The notes: generated from the sequence alone by a model not told the origin. Shown: positions 46,882 through 57,283, counted from the first letter of the stretch. The stretch: DNA of 64,000 bases from Yoonia vestfoldensis SKA53 (GCF_000152785.1 NZ_CH672414.1:1419154-1483153), one strand, 5' to 3'. Translations and numbers: made by a program.

Positions 46882-47835
46882 TCAGCGCAGGGCTGCTTCA
46901 TCCTCGACCGGTGGCAGGTTCTGCACGGCAGCCCCCGTGTCGCCATTGCCGGTAGAGCGCAGCGATTCCGCCCCTTGGGCCGACCGCAGGTAATTGAAGA
47001 ACTCGCTTTCCGGCGACATCACCATCATCGTGTTCCCACCCTGCAAGGCCCGCTGATAGGCGGTCATCGACCGGTAGAATTCAAAGAATTCCGGGTCAGC
47101 GCCAAAGGCTGTTGCAAAGATTTCGTTGCGCAGCGCGTCGGCCTCACCCTGAATGACCTGGGCTTCGCGTTCGGCTTCGGACACCAGTTCGATCACGGTT
47201 CGGTCGGCCTGTGCCTGAATCCGCTGGGCGGCTTCACGGCCACGGGCGATTTCATCGGCAGCTTCACGTTCGCGTTCGGCCTTCATCCGCTCGTAGGTGG
47301 CGTTGAGGTTGGCCTCGGGCAGGTCGGTCCGTTTCAGGCGCACGTCCAGCACCTGAAGACCCAAGGCTTGCGCTTGCGTGATGGCACCATTGCGGATGCG
47401 CAGCATCAATGCAGCCCGGTCGATCGACAAGATGTCATTTGACGACACCGAACCCAGGACTTCGCGGGTTTCAGCGCGCAGGATACTGTCCAGACGCTGC
47501 GACGCCGCCGCAAGCCCACCGACACCGACAGCGCGGCGGAATTGTTCCACATCCGCGATACGGAACCGTGCAAAGGCATCTACGACCAGACGACGATCAT
47601 CCGCAGGCGTGACTTCGATCGGGTCCAGATCGCGGCTCAGGATCCGGTCGTCGTATTTCACGACTTCCTGAATCAGCGGGATCTTGAAACCAAGACCGGG
47701 TTCTTCCTTGACGCTGACAATCTGGCCGAACTGGAGGACCAGCGCCTTTTCGCGTTCGTCCACGATGAACACCGACGACATTGCGACGCCGATGATGACC
47801 ACCAATGCGGGAATGAGAAGTGCTGTTTTCCGCAT
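46882..47835 (-). CDS. hflC: Protease modulator HflC (SPFH/prohibitin family)
   Basis: Membrane-anchored partner of HflK, forming the large cage around FtsH and limiting its proteolysis of membrane proteins. One N-terminal membrane segment is seen (about residues 5-24), then SVFIVDEREKALVLQFG and the SPFH domain (ILSRDLDPIEVTPADDRRLVVD), then the long charged coiled coil with MKAEREREAADEIARGREAA and QGEADALRNEIFATAFG. The length is 317 residues. The start overlaps the hflK stop by one base. Confidence 0.94.
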   Translation of the reverse strand: MRKTALLIPALVVIIGVAMSSVFIVDEREKALVLQFGQIVSVKEEPGLGFKIPLIQEVVKYDDRILSRDLDPIEVTPADDRRLVVDAFARFRIADVEQFRRAVGVGGLAAASQRLDSILRAETREVLGSVSSNDILSIDRAALMLRIRNGAITQAQALGLQVLDVRLKRTDLPEANLNATYERMKAEREREAADEIARGREAAQRIQAQADRTVIELVSEAEREAQVIQGEADALRNEIFATAFGADPEFFEFYRSMTAYQRALQGGNTMMVMSPESEFFNYLRSAQGAESLRSTGNGDTGAAVQNLPPVEDEAALR

Positions 47836-48983
47836 CAGTTGTTACCTCCTGTCGCAGCGGGCGTGCGCCGCATTTCGTTCAGCGGCAGATAAGGCACGAC
47901 GCCTTGGCTGCCGGCAGCGTTTTCATCCATCATGATGATATCGACATCGCTCAGAACACCTTCGAGTGTTTCCAGATAGATCCGCTTGCGCGTCACATCG
48001 GGCGCCTGAACATATTCTGCCAGAATGGCCGAGAACCGGCTGGCTTCACCCAAAGCTTCGTTCACGACACGGGCGCGGTACCCTTCGGCCTGTTCCAGAA
48101 CCTGTGCCGACTGACCGCGCGCTTCGGCGACGACGCGGTTGGCATAGGCGTCAGCCACGTTCTGCAGACGGTCGCGTTCCTGACGGGCATCCTGCACCTG
48201 CCGGAATGCGGCGATCACCGGCTCGGGTGGGTCGGCCTTGTCAAAGTTGACGCGGATCACGTTCACGCCTGAATCAAAACTATCGAGCGACGCTTGAATG
48301 GCTTCGCGCAGGCTGTCTGCAATCGCGCCACGGTCACGGTTCAGAATTGGCGCCAGTTCGGATTGCGAAATGATTTCGCGCATCGCAGATTCCGACACCG
48401 CCGCAATCGTCTGGGGCGGATCAGTCAGACTGAACAGGTAAAGCTGCGGATCAATGATGTTCCACACGATCTGGAAATCAATGTCGACGATGTTTTCGTC
48501 GCCAGTCAGCATCAGGCCGGGATCACGGCGGGTGGCACTTGCGCCCACGTCAATCGTCCGCTCTGTCGACACAGCCAGCACCTCGCGGGTGACAACGGGC
48601 CAAGGCGCAAAGTTCAAGCCGGGTTCACCCGTCTTGTAATAGCTGCCCAGGAACAATTCGACAGACCGTTCTTCGGGCCGGACCGTATAGAAAGAGGCAA
48701 AAAGCCACAACGCCACGAGCGCCAGAATACCAAGCCCCACGGTGCCGCGTGTCAGTTGCGGTCCTTGACCGCCACTTTCGCCGCCTGGCCCACGCGATCC
48801 GCCACGGCCGCCGCCCATCAGGACGCGCAGCTGTTCGCGGCCCTTGTTCACCAATTCATCAATTTCGGGGATGTTGGGACCGTCATTGCCGGGTCTGCGC
48901 CCACCGCCACGATTGCGGTCGTCGTCGCCGTTCCCGCCCTTGTTGCCGCCACCGCCCCACGGGCCTCCAGAATTTCCTGCCAT
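47835..48983 (-). CDS. hflK: Protease modulator HflK (SPFH/prohibitin family)
   Basis: FtsH-associated membrane protein. The N-terminus is glycine- and asparagine-rich (NSGGPWGGGGNKGGNGDDD), as in most HflK proteins. A membrane segment follows at about residues 77-96 (VGLGILALVALWLFASFY) and then the SPFH domain starting TVRPEERSVELFLGSY. The helical part includes VRVNFDKADPPEPVIAAF-like text and AEGYRARVVNEALGEASRF. The length is 382 residues. It heads the unit hflK-hflC. Confidence 0.94.
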   Translation of the reverse strand: MAGNSGGPWGGGGNKGGNGDDDRNRGGGRRPGNDGPNIPEIDELVNKGREQLRVLMGGGRGGSRGPGGESGGQGPQLTRGTVGLGILALVALWLFASFYTVRPEERSVELFLGSYYKTGEPGLNFAPWPVVTREVLAVSTERTIDVGASATRRDPGLMLTGDENIVDIDFQIVWNIIDPQLYLFSLTDPPQTIAAVSESAMREIISQSELAPILNRDRGAIADSLREAIQASLDSFDSGVNVIRVNFDKADPPEPVIAAFRQVQDARQERDRLQNVADAYANRVVAEARGQSAQVLEQAEGYRARVVNEALGEASRFSAILAEYVQAPDVTRKRIYLETLEGVLSDVDIIMMDENAAGSQGVVPYLPLNEMRRTPAATGGNN

Positions 48984-49059
48984 CGTTTCCCTATTCTTCC
49001 TTTCAACTCGCCCCGCGCGCGGGGTTCTTGTTCGACATGTGTGTCCTGACGGCGCAAAT

Positions 49060-50496
49060 TCAAGCGCGGCGGACAGGGTCCTTCATGGTGACCAGTTCTT
49101 CGGCCATGGTCGGATGAACCGCGACCGTGCGGTCAAAGTCCTCTTTTGTGGCACCCATCTTGATCGCAATCGCGGCCAGCTGGATCATTTCGCCCGCGTG
49201 ATCTGCGACGATATGACAGCCCAGCACCTTACGGGTGGCGCAGCTGACGACCAGCTTCATCATGACACGGTCCGTGCGCCCCGCAAAGGCATGGTTCATC
49301 GGCTTGAACGAGGTGCAATAAATCTCGACCGGTTCGATGTCGCGGGCTGCTTCTTCGGTCAGGCCGATGGTGCCCATTTCGGGTTGGGTAAAGATCGCCG
49401 AAGGGATCAGATCGTGATCCGGCTTCGTCGGATTGCCCTTGAACACGGTTTCGACGAAAGCCATGGCTTCGCGGATCGCCACTGGCGTCAGCTGCACGCG
49501 GTCGGTCACGTCACCAATCGCATAGATCGACGGCACGCCGGTCTGGCTGTAGTCATCGACCACGATTTCGCCGCGCCGCCCGATCTGCACGCCGGCCGCT
49601 GCCAGCCCGATATTTTCGGTATTGGGCGCGCGGCCGGTGGCGAACATGACCTGATCAAAAATCGCCTCCTGACCGTTGGTGGCCTTGACCCAGATCCCCT
49701 TGGCCGGTTCGCCGGACGGCGCCGAGACAGGCTTGCCCTGTTCGATAGGCGCGGACATGCCGTTGTCTTGCAGGTCGTCGGCGGTGGCGGCGCGCATTTC
49801 GACGATATTGGTGCCCAGATGCAGGTTCACGCCTTTTTCGCGCATCCCTTCGGCGACCAGACCGCGGGCTTCGTCGTCAAAGCCACGCAGGATCTGCGCA
49901 CCGCGATAGAATTGCGTCACCTTCACGCCCAGCCCGTTCAGGATGCCCGCAAATTCCGACGCGATATAGCCGCCGCCGACGATCAGGATCGATTTTGGCA
50001 ATTCATCGAGCAGGAAAATCTCGTTCGAGGTGATCCCCAACCCGGCCCCCGGAATGTCGGGGACAACAGGGCGGCCGCCGGTGGCGATCAGGATATGTTT
50101 TGCCGTCACTGTCCGGCCGGTGGACAAAACCACGGTATGTGCATCGGTGACACTGGCGCGCGCATCGCAGATTTCGACGCCGGAATTGTCCAGCAGCTTG
50201 CGATAGATCCCTTCAAGCCGGTCAAGTTCCTTGTGCAGATGGCGACGGAAACGCGGCCAGTCGAACGGGCCATCGGTCACATCCCAGCCATAGGCGCGGG
50301 CGTCGTCGAACATTTCGGAATAGCCGGATGCAAAGACCATCAGCTTTTTGGGCACGCAGCCGCGGATGACACAGGTGCCGCCCATGCGGAATTCCTCGGC
50401 CAGCGCCACTTTGGCACCGGTGGCCGCCGCCACACGCGCAGCCCGCACCCCGCCCGAGCCGCCGCCGATGACGAAAAGATCATAGTCAAAGTTCAT
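49060..50496 (-). CDS. gor: Glutathione-disulfide reductase
   Basis: NADPH-dependent flavoenzyme that keeps glutathione reduced. The FAD motif YDLFVIGGGSGGVRAAR is N-terminal, the redox-active disulfide C42/C47 is in GGTCVIRGCVPKK, the NADPH domain begins SILIVGGGYIASEFAGIL, the second FAD motif is PSIYAIGDVTDRVQLTPVA, and the C-terminal dimer-interface motif contains the catalytic histidine in VHPTMAEELVTM. The length is 478 residues. It is 27 bases from rpiA in the same direction, so the two are probably co-transcribed. Confidence 0.95.
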   Translation of the reverse strand: MNFDYDLFVIGGGSGGVRAARVAAATGAKVALAEEFRMGGTCVIRGCVPKKLMVFASGYSEMFDDARAYGWDVTDGPFDWPRFRRHLHKELDRLEGIYRKLLDNSGVEICDARASVTDAHTVVLSTGRTVTAKHILIATGGRPVVPDIPGAGLGITSNEIFLLDELPKSILIVGGGYIASEFAGILNGLGVKVTQFYRGAQILRGFDDEARGLVAEGMREKGVNLHLGTNIVEMRAATADDLQDNGMSAPIEQGKPVSAPSGEPAKGIWVKATNGQEAIFDQVMFATGRAPNTENIGLAAAGVQIGRRGEIVVDDYSQTGVPSIYAIGDVTDRVQLTPVAIREAMAFVETVFKGNPTKPDHDLIPSAIFTQPEMGTIGLTEEAARDIEPVEIYCTSFKPMNHAFAGRTDRVMMKLVVSCATRKVLGCHIVADHAGEMIQLAAIAIKMGATKEDFDRTVAVHPTMAEELVTMKDPVRRA

Positions 50497-50523
50497 ATCT
50501 GGTCCTTGGGTCGGTGCAGGCGA

Positions 50524-51312
50524 TTATTTCGCAAGGTCTGCGAACAGATTGTCATCGTCCTGCAGATCGAATTGCACAACATCATTTATGTCGTTGGTGA
50601 TGTCACGGATTTCAACCTTGCCAGTGCCGTGGCCCACGATCACGACATCACAAATGTCGATAAACAAACCGTTTTCCACCACACCGGGGATCTGGTTCAG
50701 CATCATCGCCAGTTGGCGCGGATTGCCGATGCTTTTGAGATGCAGATCAAGGATGAAATTGCCTTCATCCGTGACATAGGGCGCATCGCCCTGCATCCGC
50801 TGGATCACGTCACGGCCCAGCACATCGACACCGACCAGCAGCTCCTCGATCAAACCGCGCGTGATCTGCATCCCGAAGGGCAGCACCTCGACCGGCAAGG
50901 GAAAGGCCCCCAGCGTCGCCACCGTCTTGGAGGCATCGGCAATCACGATCATCCGGTCGCTGGCGGTCGCCACGATCTTTTCGCGCAGATGCGCGCCACC
51001 GCCGCCTTTGATCAGGTTCAGATTGGCGTCATATTCATCGGTCCCGTCGATCGTCAGGTCGAGCCATTTGGCCTGATCCAGGGTAATGATCTCGATCCCC
51101 GCAGCGCGCGCCAATTCGGCAGTGCGGTTGGATGTCGGCACGCCCTTGATCTGCAATCCGTGATCGCGCACCATCTCGCCGAGACATTGCACCAGCCATG
51201 CTGCGGTAGAGCCGGTCCCCAGACCCACCTTCATGCCCGATTGCACATAATGTGTCGCCTGTTTGGCGGCAACGAATTTGGCCGTATCCATGGGGAACAA
51301 GTCGATGGTCAT
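50524..51312 (-). CDS. rpiA: Ribose-5-phosphate isomerase A
   Basis: Interconverts ribose 5-phosphate and ribulose 5-phosphate. The start MTIDLFPMDTAKFVAAKQA has GGAGAG six bases upstream. Motifs are VGLGTGSTAAWLVQCLG, LTIDGTDEYDANLNLIKGGGGAHLREKI (catalytic acid region, given by its two ends) and GVVENGLFIDICDVVIVG. The 262-residue chain carries a C-terminal acidic extension (FDLQDDDNLFADLAK) beyond the common RpiA end. It is divergent from the serine dehydratase gene. Confidence 0.95.
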   Translation of the reverse strand: MTIDLFPMDTAKFVAAKQATHYVQSGMKVGLGTGSTAAWLVQCLGEMVRDHGLQIKGVPTSNRTAELARAAGIEIITLDQAKWLDLTIDGTDEYDANLNLIKGGGGAHLREKIVATASDRMIVIADASKTVATLGAFPLPVEVLPFGMQITRGLIEELLVGVDVLGRDVIQRMQGDAPYVTDEGNFILDLHLKSIGNPRQLAMMLNQIPGVVENGLFIDICDVVIVGHGTGKVEIRDITNDINDVVQFDLQDDDNLFADLAK

Positions 51313-51475
51313 GCGCAGCTCTCCGATTTTGTTGCGCTGCTTATAGGCAGTTTGCCCACAAGGTGCGAGACCACAAATGCCGCACTGACGCAACCCGCAG
51401 GGCGGCTGTCGCTTTTGAGGGATGGCCTGCACGGCAAAGCAGGTAGCAAGATCAGGCACCAGTAAGGACGCACCC

Positions 51476-52849
51476 ATGTTCCTGTCCGTCTTCGATATGT
51501 TCAAGGTCGGTATCGGCCCGTCATCATCCCATACAATCGGCCCGATGGTTGCCGCGGCACGGTTTCTGGACCATCTGCGCGCCTTGCCGTTCAGCGTCGC
51601 GGGGCTACGCGCATCCTTGCATGGATCGCTGGCTTTTACCGGCATCGGCCATGCGACGGATCGCGCGGTGATCCTTGGGCTGGCGGGCATGCGCGCGGAT
51701 GATTACGACGCAACCCGGGCCGAGGCCGAGCTTGCCCGCATCAAGGCCGACCGCACCATCGCGCCCGACGGTCTGGGCCTGCTGCGGTTCGATCCGTCAG
51801 CCGATCTGCGGTTCGATTACGGCCCTGCCCTGCCCGGCCATGCCAACGGGTTAGTCCTGTCAGGCACCGATGCTCAAGGCGACGTGATCACGCAGGTGAC
51901 CTATTATTCCATCGGCGGCGGTTTTGTTCTGACGGCTGATGAACTGGCCGCAGGGCGCGCTGCCGACACCGGCCCCGCCGTCCCCTATCCGTTCCGCACC
52001 GCCGCCGAGATGTTGCAGATGGCCAGCGCCAGCGGGCAAAGCATCGCCGCGATGAAACGCGCCAACGAGTTGACGCGCATGTCCGCCGCCGATCTGGACC
52101 GGGGGCTGGCGCGGATCTGGCAGGTGATGAATGCCTGTATCGACCGGGGGCTGGCGACAGATGGCATATTGCCCGGCGGGCTGTTCGTGCGCAGACGCGC
52201 CAAGGGGATATATACCGCGCTCATGGCCGAACGCGGGCTGAACATGACCGCGCCCCATACGATCAACGATTACATGTCCACCTATGCCATGGCCGTGAAC
52301 GAGGAAAACGCCGCCGGTGGGCAGGTCGTGACCGCGCCCACCAACGGCGCTGCCGGTGTTGTCCCTGCGACGATCCGCTATTGGCTGGACCATGTGCCGG
52401 GGGCAGCGTCATCCCGCGTGGGGGATTTTCTGCTGACGGCAGCGGCAGTGGGCGGGTTGATCAAGACGAATGCCTCGATCTCGGGCGCGGAATGCGGTTG
52501 TCAGGCGGAGGTGGGCAGCGCCGCTGCAATGGCCGCCGCAGGGCTGGCCGCCGTGCTGGGCGGCACGCCCGAACAAGTGGAAAATGCCGCCGAAATCGCG
52601 CTTGAACACCATCTTGGGATGACCTGCGATCCGGTCAAGGGGCTGGTGCAGGTGCCCTGCATCGAACGCAACGGGCTGGGCGCGATCAAGGCGGTGTCGG
52701 CGGCGTCACTGGCGCTGCGCGGCGATGGCCAGCATCTCGTCGCACTTGATGTCGCGATCGAGACGATGCGTCAGACCGGCGCCGACATGTCCGAGAAATA
52801 CAAGGAAACGGCGCTGGGTGGGCTGGCCGTGAATGTCCCCAATTGCTAG
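51476..52849 (+). CDS. sdaA: L-serine dehydratase (single-chain, 4Fe-4S type)
   Basis: Oxygen-sensitive enzyme deaminating L-serine to pyruvate. The beta-domain start [21 protein letters not shown] is N-terminal. The catalytic alpha part carries [17 protein letters not shown], and cluster cysteines are visible in [17 protein letters not shown] and [17 protein letters not shown]. At 457 residues it is the fused alpha-beta form. AAGGACGC precedes the ATG at 51476. Confidence 0.95.
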   Translation: MFLSVFDMFKVGIGPSSSHTIGPMVAAARFLDHLRALPFSVAGLRASLHGSLAFTGIGHATDRAVILGLAGMRADDYDATRAEAELARIKADRTIAPDGLGLLRFDPSADLRFDYGPALPGHANGLVLSGTDAQGDVITQVTYYSIGGGFVLTADELAAGRAADTGPAVPYPFRTAAEMLQMASASGQSIAAMKRANELTRMSAADLDRGLARIWQVMNACIDRGLATDGILPGGLFVRRRAKGIYTALMAERGLNMTAPHTINDYMSTYAMAVNEENAAGGQVVTAPTNGAAGVVPATIRYWLDHVPGAASSRVGDFLLTAAAVGGLIKTNASISGAECGCQAEVGSAAAMAAAGLAAVLGGTPEQVENAAEIALEHHLGMTCDPVKGLVQVPCIERNGLGAIKAVSAASLALRGDGQHLVALDVAIETMRQTGADMSEKYKETALGGLAVNVPNC

Positions 52850-52943
52850 GCAATCGGGGAGCGCTCCGCGCGGGGATATTGGGGCTCGGAAGATGATGCG
52901 TTTCGTGTTCGGCTGATTGTCTTCGCTTTGCGGTCGCGTGACA

Positions 52944-53612
52944 TCACCCAGCGCGCATGCCGCTTGTTATGGCCGCAGCCAAACAGGCCAGCGGCAGCGT
53001 GACCAAAAGCGGCCCTTGCGCCGTGATCTGAACGCCCCCCTCCGCCGCCATGTTGGACGCGCTGTTGCGCCCCACCGGATGCAGCGCCCAATCGGTGAAC
53101 GGCCAAGCCACGCCCGCCGCCGATGCGCGCACATCCCCCAGCGGCATCAGCGACACGCGCGTGCCTGCGGGCAGGTCCAGCATGCTTTTGCCCTGTGGCG
53201 CCAGATAGGACACGTCGTCCGCATCCACCAGAAACACGCGCCTGTCGGGCATCCGCGCCATCACGTTGAGCACCGACAGCGCATGGTCCATCCGTCCGCC
53301 GGTAAAGCCCAGCGCGATCACAAAGGGTGCGGTCACGCGGGTCAGCGCCTTTTCAAAATCGGTCGTGTCCTGTTCGGGGATATGCCAAAGGCAATCTGCA
53401 AAGGCGGCGCGGGCCTGCGTTGAGACACTGTCCAGATCGCCGATCACCGCGATCGGGGCAATCCCGCCTGCCAGCAGATGATCTGCCCCGCCATCGACGC
53501 CGACAAAGCCTGCGACATAAGGCGAAACTACGGCAAAGACCGCATCTGCCACCGGCGCGCCGCCGACGAGGCTGATCGCGCTGCTGCTGGAAACAATACT
53601 TGGATGCATCAT
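52944..53612 (-). CDS. Thiamine pyrophosphokinase
   Basis: Makes thiamine diphosphate from thiamine and ATP. The 222-residue protein has the family motifs GVDGGADHLLAGGIAP, VIGDLDSVS, the QDTTDFEKAL metal/substrate motif and GFTGGRMDHALSVLNVM, then a C-terminal thiamine-binding domain with ALHPVGRNSASNMA. Two adjacent ATGs (53612, 53609) are possible starts. No TPP riboswitch is visible near the gene. Confidence 0.92.
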   Translation of the reverse strand: MMHPSIVSSSSAISLVGGAPVADAVFAVVSPYVAGFVGVDGGADHLLAGGIAPIAVIGDLDSVSTQARAAFADCLWHIPEQDTTDFEKALTRVTAPFVIALGFTGGRMDHALSVLNVMARMPDRRVFLVDADDVSYLAPQGKSMLDLPAGTRVSLMPLGDVRASAAGVAWPFTDWALHPVGRNSASNMAAEGGVQITAQGPLLVTLPLACLAAAITSGMRAG

Positions 53613-53747
53613 GTTATTTGCCCCAATTCACAAACATTCCCCAAAACGGTCACATTATCCGCCTGAATGACGGACCAGTTTAAGCGTGGCAACCTTTCTG
53701 CCCGATTCCGTCAGATTGCGGCAGACCAACCACGAAAGACAGCAGCC

Positions 53748-55139
53748 ATGACCGATCAGACACAGATCCTTGATGTGACCTATGGCATGTTCTCCTGCCG
53801 CCTTGAAGGTTTCGACGATAGCGTTGCGACGATGAAGCAGATCGTCAGCTATTTCCACGATCTTGCCGGCCATGAGGCGTTTGTGGGCGACGCTCTGCTG
53901 GCACCGGACATGGATGAAGTGTCGCGGGTGGCGGGGGTGTCATCGGGCGGCGATATCGAGGCCGCGATGGCAGGCGGCAAGTTGCGCTTGCGCCTGCGCG
54001 ACACGCCGGCACAATCCGCCGATGAAGACGCGGCAGATGCAGCATTCGACCAAGAGAGCGTTGCCGCCAAGCTGGACCGGATCCGCAGCGTCGTTGGCCG
54101 CGGCCATGTGACTGAAACCACCAATCGCCCCACTGCCGAGCAAGCCGAAGAAGACGGCGTTGCGCCGCAAAGCGGGGTTAACCCGCTGGCCCAACGCCTT
54201 GCGGCCCTGGCCAAGCGCAATGCCGAACGCGCCGCGACCCAAGCGGGTGCCCTCCCCCACCTGCAGGACGCGCCCGAAATCATGGATGACGCCAACAGCG
54301 CAGATGTTGTCACCGCCTTGCCGTCGGAAAACCAGACATCTGACGAAAGTCTGCATCTGGCCAATCTGGTCGCAGATGACGGGCTTGACCTGCACGCCGA
54401 GGTCGCTGAAATCGAACGCGTGATCGAGGATCGCAAGAAGCGGCACGCCTTGTCAGACAACGCCGATGATGCGATCAGCCGGATCCTGTCGCATACCGAT
54501 GCCGCGCTGAACCAGCCCGAACACCGCCGCCAGCAAGACGCTTTTGCGCAGCTCAAGGCGGCCGTGGCCGCCACCGAGGCCGCACGCCAGCTGGGCGACG
54601 ATGGCGCCCCTCAGCACCGCCCGAGCGAAGTATACCGCGACGATCTGGATGAATTCGAGACTGTGGAAGACACTGACGATGCGGATATGGTTGCTGATGC
54701 CGTCAATCCCAATCCCGACGCGATCAGCGCACCGCGCAGCCCGGCAACCCTGCGCCTTGTCGCGTCCCAGCGCGCGGACATACCCGCCGAACCGGCATCG
54801 CAACGCCTGCGCCAGATTGCGGCAAAAGCAACGGATTCGGGGCAGCGCCTGATCAGCTTTGCCGAATTCGCCGCCGATTATGCCGCGACCAGCCTTGAAG
54901 ACCTGATCGAAGCGGCTGCTGCCTATATCACCTTTTTGCTGGGCGAAGACGATTTCTCGCGGCCACAGGTGATGAAACTGGTTCAAAGCCTGACCCAGAC
55001 CGAGATTTCACGCGAAGACGGATTGCGCTGTTTCGGGCGACTGTTGCGCCAGAACCGGATTATCAAGTTGGACAACGGCCGTTTTCAGGTGACGGATGGC
55101 ACAAGGTTCCGCCCCGATGACATGACAGCGCGCGGATGA
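53748..55139 (+). CDS. Acidic protein with conserved N-terminus and winged-helix-like C-terminus; function unknown
   Basis: A 463-residue protein. The N-terminal ~45 residues (ILDVTYGMFSCRLEGFDDS, VATMKQIVSYFHDLAG) form a compact block that looks conserved in Rhodobacteraceae orphans. The middle ~320 residues are acidic, low-complexity and alanine-rich (many E/D/A, short helices). The last ~90 residues (RLISFAEFAADYAATSLEDL, QTEISREDGLRCFGRLLRQ, NRIIKLDNGRFQVTDGTRF) look like a winged helix. No signal peptide or membrane segment is seen. Possible roles in DNA binding or division are inference. The start at 53748 is chosen to match the compact N-terminus. Confidence 0.72.
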   Translation: MTDQTQILDVTYGMFSCRLEGFDDSVATMKQIVSYFHDLAGHEAFVGDALLAPDMDEVSRVAGVSSGGDIEAAMAGGKLRLRLRDTPAQSADEDAADAAFDQESVAAKLDRIRSVVGRGHVTETTNRPTAEQAEEDGVAPQSGVNPLAQRLAALAKRNAERAATQAGALPHLQDAPEIMDDANSADVVTALPSENQTSDESLHLANLVADDGLDLHAEVAEIERVIEDRKKRHALSDNADDAISRILSHTDAALNQPEHRRQQDAFAQLKAAVAATEAARQLGDDGAPQHRPSEVYRDDLDEFETVEDTDDADMVADAVNPNPDAISAPRSPATLRLVASQRADIPAEPASQRLRQIAAKATDSGQRLISFAEFAADYAATSLEDLIEAAAAYITFLLGEDDFSRPQVMKLVQSLTQTEISREDGLRCFGRLLRQNRIIKLDNGRFQVTDGTRFRPDDMTARG

Positions 55140-55145
55140 CAAAAG

Positions 55146-55172
55146 CAAAAGGCGGGGCTGCCCCCGCCTGTT
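55146..55172. terminator. Bidirectional terminator between convergent genes
   Basis: AGGCGGGG/CCCCGCCT (55150-55157 with 55162-55169) with a 4-base loop is flanked by AAAA on the left and GTTTCATTT on the right. It can therefore terminate the orphan gene on the plus strand and the purA-DUF2842 unit on the minus strand. Confidence 0.85.
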
Positions 55173-55394
55173 TCATTTATGGTCTGGCGCGTCGGGGTCG
55201 GCTTGGCCGATCCCCTTGAACACCCATTTCAGCGGGAACACCCAGGCGATCCCCAGCACGACATAGATCAGCAATTCAATCGCGATGGGAAACCGGCTTG
55301 CTTCGGACATGATGGTAACGGCCAACACGATATAGGCGGGCAGGCCCACGACCAGCACGAACAGGGACAGGCGTTTGCGGTTCTTGTAGGTCAT
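55173..55394 (-). CDS. DUF2842 membrane protein
   Basis: A 73-residue protein with two membrane segments (about residues 9-29 and 38-57: LFVLVVGLPAYIVLAVTIM and LLIYVVLGIAWVFPLKWVF) and a basic N-terminus MTYKNRKRL. This matches the DUF2842 family seen in alphaproteobacteria. It starts five bases after the purA stop (a TTG at 55403 overlaps it) and ends right at a terminator, so it is the last gene of the purA unit. The function is unknown. Confidence 0.85.
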   Translation of the reverse strand: MTYKNRKRLSLFVLVVGLPAYIVLAVTIMSEASRFPIAIELLIYVVLGIAWVFPLKWVFKGIGQADPDAPDHK

Positions 55395-55399
55395 GATCC

Positions 55400-56692
55400 T
55401 CAATCAGCGAAAGGGTCGGTCACAAGGATCGTATCCTCGCGCTCTGGTGAGGTAGAAACTAGGGCGACGGGGCAATCGATCAACTCTTCGATCCGGCGGA
55501 CGTATTTGATCGCCTGTGCGGGCAGATCTGCCCAGGACCGCGCGCCCATGGTGGATTGCGACCAACCTTCGATTTCCTCGTAGATCGGGGTGCAGCGCGC
55601 CTGTTGATCGGCAGCGGTGGGCAGATAATCCAACCGCACGCCATCCAGATCATAGCCGACACAGATTTTCAGCACCTCGAACCCGTCCAGCACATCCAGT
55701 TTGGTCAGCGCGATACCGTTGATCCCCGATGTGGCACAGGTCTGGCGCAGCAAGCAGGCATCAAACCAGCCGCAGCGGCGTTTGCGCCCTGTCACGGTGC
55801 CAAATTCATGGCCGCGCTGGCCAAGGCGTTCGCCATCGGCGTCGTGCAATTCGGTCGGGAACGGCCCTTCGCCGACGCGGGTGGTATAGGCTTTGACAAT
55901 GCCCAGCACGAAATCAATCGCGCCCGGCCCCATGCCGACGCCTGTCGCCGCCTGCCCTGCGATGACATTGGATGATGTGACATAGGGATAGGTGCCAAAG
56001 TCGATATCGAGCAACGCGCCCTGCGCGCCTTCGAACAAGATACGCTTGCCCGCCTTGCGCTGTTCGTTCAGCACCTTCCAGACAGGGGCGGCATAGGCCA
56101 GCACCTGCGGCGCGATGGCGCGCAAATCGGCAAGGATTGCCGCGCGGTCGATCGGGTCCAGCCCCAGACCACGGCGTAACGCATCATGATGCGCCAAAGC
56201 GCGGTCCAGCCGCAGTTCCAGCGTGGCATCATCGGCCAGATCGGCCACGCGGATCACGCGGCGGCCAACCTTGTCCTCGTAACACGGGCCAATGCCACGG
56301 CCCGTTGTGCCGATTTTCGCCATGCCCACATTCGCTTCGCGCGCGCGATCCAATTCGCCGTGGAACGGCAGGATCAGCGGGGTATTTTCCGCCACCATCA
56401 ATGTGTCCGGCGTGATCGTTACACCCTGGTCGCGCAGAATGCCGATTTCCTTGATCAGATGCCAAGGGTCCAGCACGACGCCATTGCCGATCACGCTGAG
56501 CTTGCCGCCCCGCACAATACCCGACGGCAACAGTGACAGTTTATAGACCTTGCCATCAATGACCAGCGTATGGCCCGCATTATGCCCGCCCTGAAAGCGC
56601 GCGATCACATCGGCCCGCTCGGACAGCCAGTCCACGATCTTGCCTTTGCCTTCATCGCCCCACTGGGCACCGACGACCACCACATTTGCCAT
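55400..56692 (-). CDS. purA: Adenylosuccinate synthetase
   Basis: GTP-dependent enzyme linking IMP and aspartate, first step of AMP synthesis from IMP. The P-loop-like [19 protein letters not shown] is N-terminal, [11 protein letters not shown] the IMP/aspartate loop, [20 protein letters not shown] the active-site loop, and [19 protein letters not shown] a further conserved segment. The length is 430 residues. It is divergent from secG. Confidence 0.97.
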   Translation of the reverse strand: MANVVVVGAQWGDEGKGKIVDWLSERADVIARFQGGHNAGHTLVIDGKVYKLSLLPSGIVRGGKLSVIGNGVVLDPWHLIKEIGILRDQGVTITPDTLMVAENTPLILPFHGELDRAREANVGMAKIGTTGRGIGPCYEDKVGRRVIRVADLADDATLELRLDRALAHHDALRRGLGLDPIDRAAILADLRAIAPQVLAYAAPVWKVLNEQRKAGKRILFEGAQGALLDIDFGTYPYVTSSNVIAGQAATGVGMGPGAIDFVLGIVKAYTTRVGEGPFPTELHDADGERLGQRGHEFGTVTGRKRRCGWFDACLLRQTCATSGINGIALTKLDVLDGFEVLKICVGYDLDGVRLDYLPTAADQQARCTPIYEEIEGWSQSTMGARSWADLPAQAIKYVRRIEELIDCPVALVSTSPEREDTILVTDPFAD

Positions 56693-56875
56693 AAAACTGT
56701 CCTTTGCTGACCCGATGCCCCCTATAGCGATGCGCGCGCAGGCGCGAAACCGGAAAGTTGCGCCCTGCCGGTTGCAGCGCCCGCCCGCATCATCGCGCGA
56801 AAAGACAACAGGGGTTGCGGGAGGCGCTGTCTGCTTTTAGATACGCGCCAGTGCGCAAGCCCTGAAAGGCAAGAA

Positions 56876-57229
56876 ATGGAAAACGTCGTCCTTATCATCC
56901 ACCTGATCCTGGCGCTCAGCCTGATCGGCACCGTTCTGTTGCAGCGGTCCGAAGGCGGTGGGCTGGGTATGGGCGGCGGTGGCGGCACGGCGAACAGCCG
57001 CCCCCCTGCATCTGCGATCAGCAAGTTCACATGGATGCTGGCGGCGGCATTCATCGCCACCTCGATCACGCTGACGCTGATTGCGGCGGGCAATACGGCG
57101 GGATTGTCGGTTGCCGACCGTGTCGGCGGGATCAACCTGAACCAGAATGACGTGACGGTGCCGGACCTTGGCGATAGCCTGTTGCCCCCCTCTGCTGCCG
57201 AAGAGCCTTTGCTGCCTGCGGGCGACTGA
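56876..57229 (+). CDS. secG: Protein translocase subunit SecG
   Basis: Small auxiliary subunit of the SecYEG channel. The 117-residue protein has two membrane helices (about residues 4-22 and 53-71) with the cytoplasmic loop VLLQRSEGGGLGMGGGGG between them, the family signature. A C-terminal tail of about 45 residues rich in D, L and P is typical of alphaproteobacterial SecG. It is followed by pyrG after 158 bases. Confidence 0.95.
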   Translation: MENVVLIIHLILALSLIGTVLLQRSEGGGLGMGGGGGTANSRPPASAISKFTWMLAAAFIATSITLTLIAAGNTAGLSVADRVGGINLNQNDVTVPDLGDSLLPPSAAEEPLLPAGD

Positions 57230-57283
57230 CCACAACTGATTGCCGATCTGCAACGGTCGGCAACATGATCTTGCGTCACGAGG

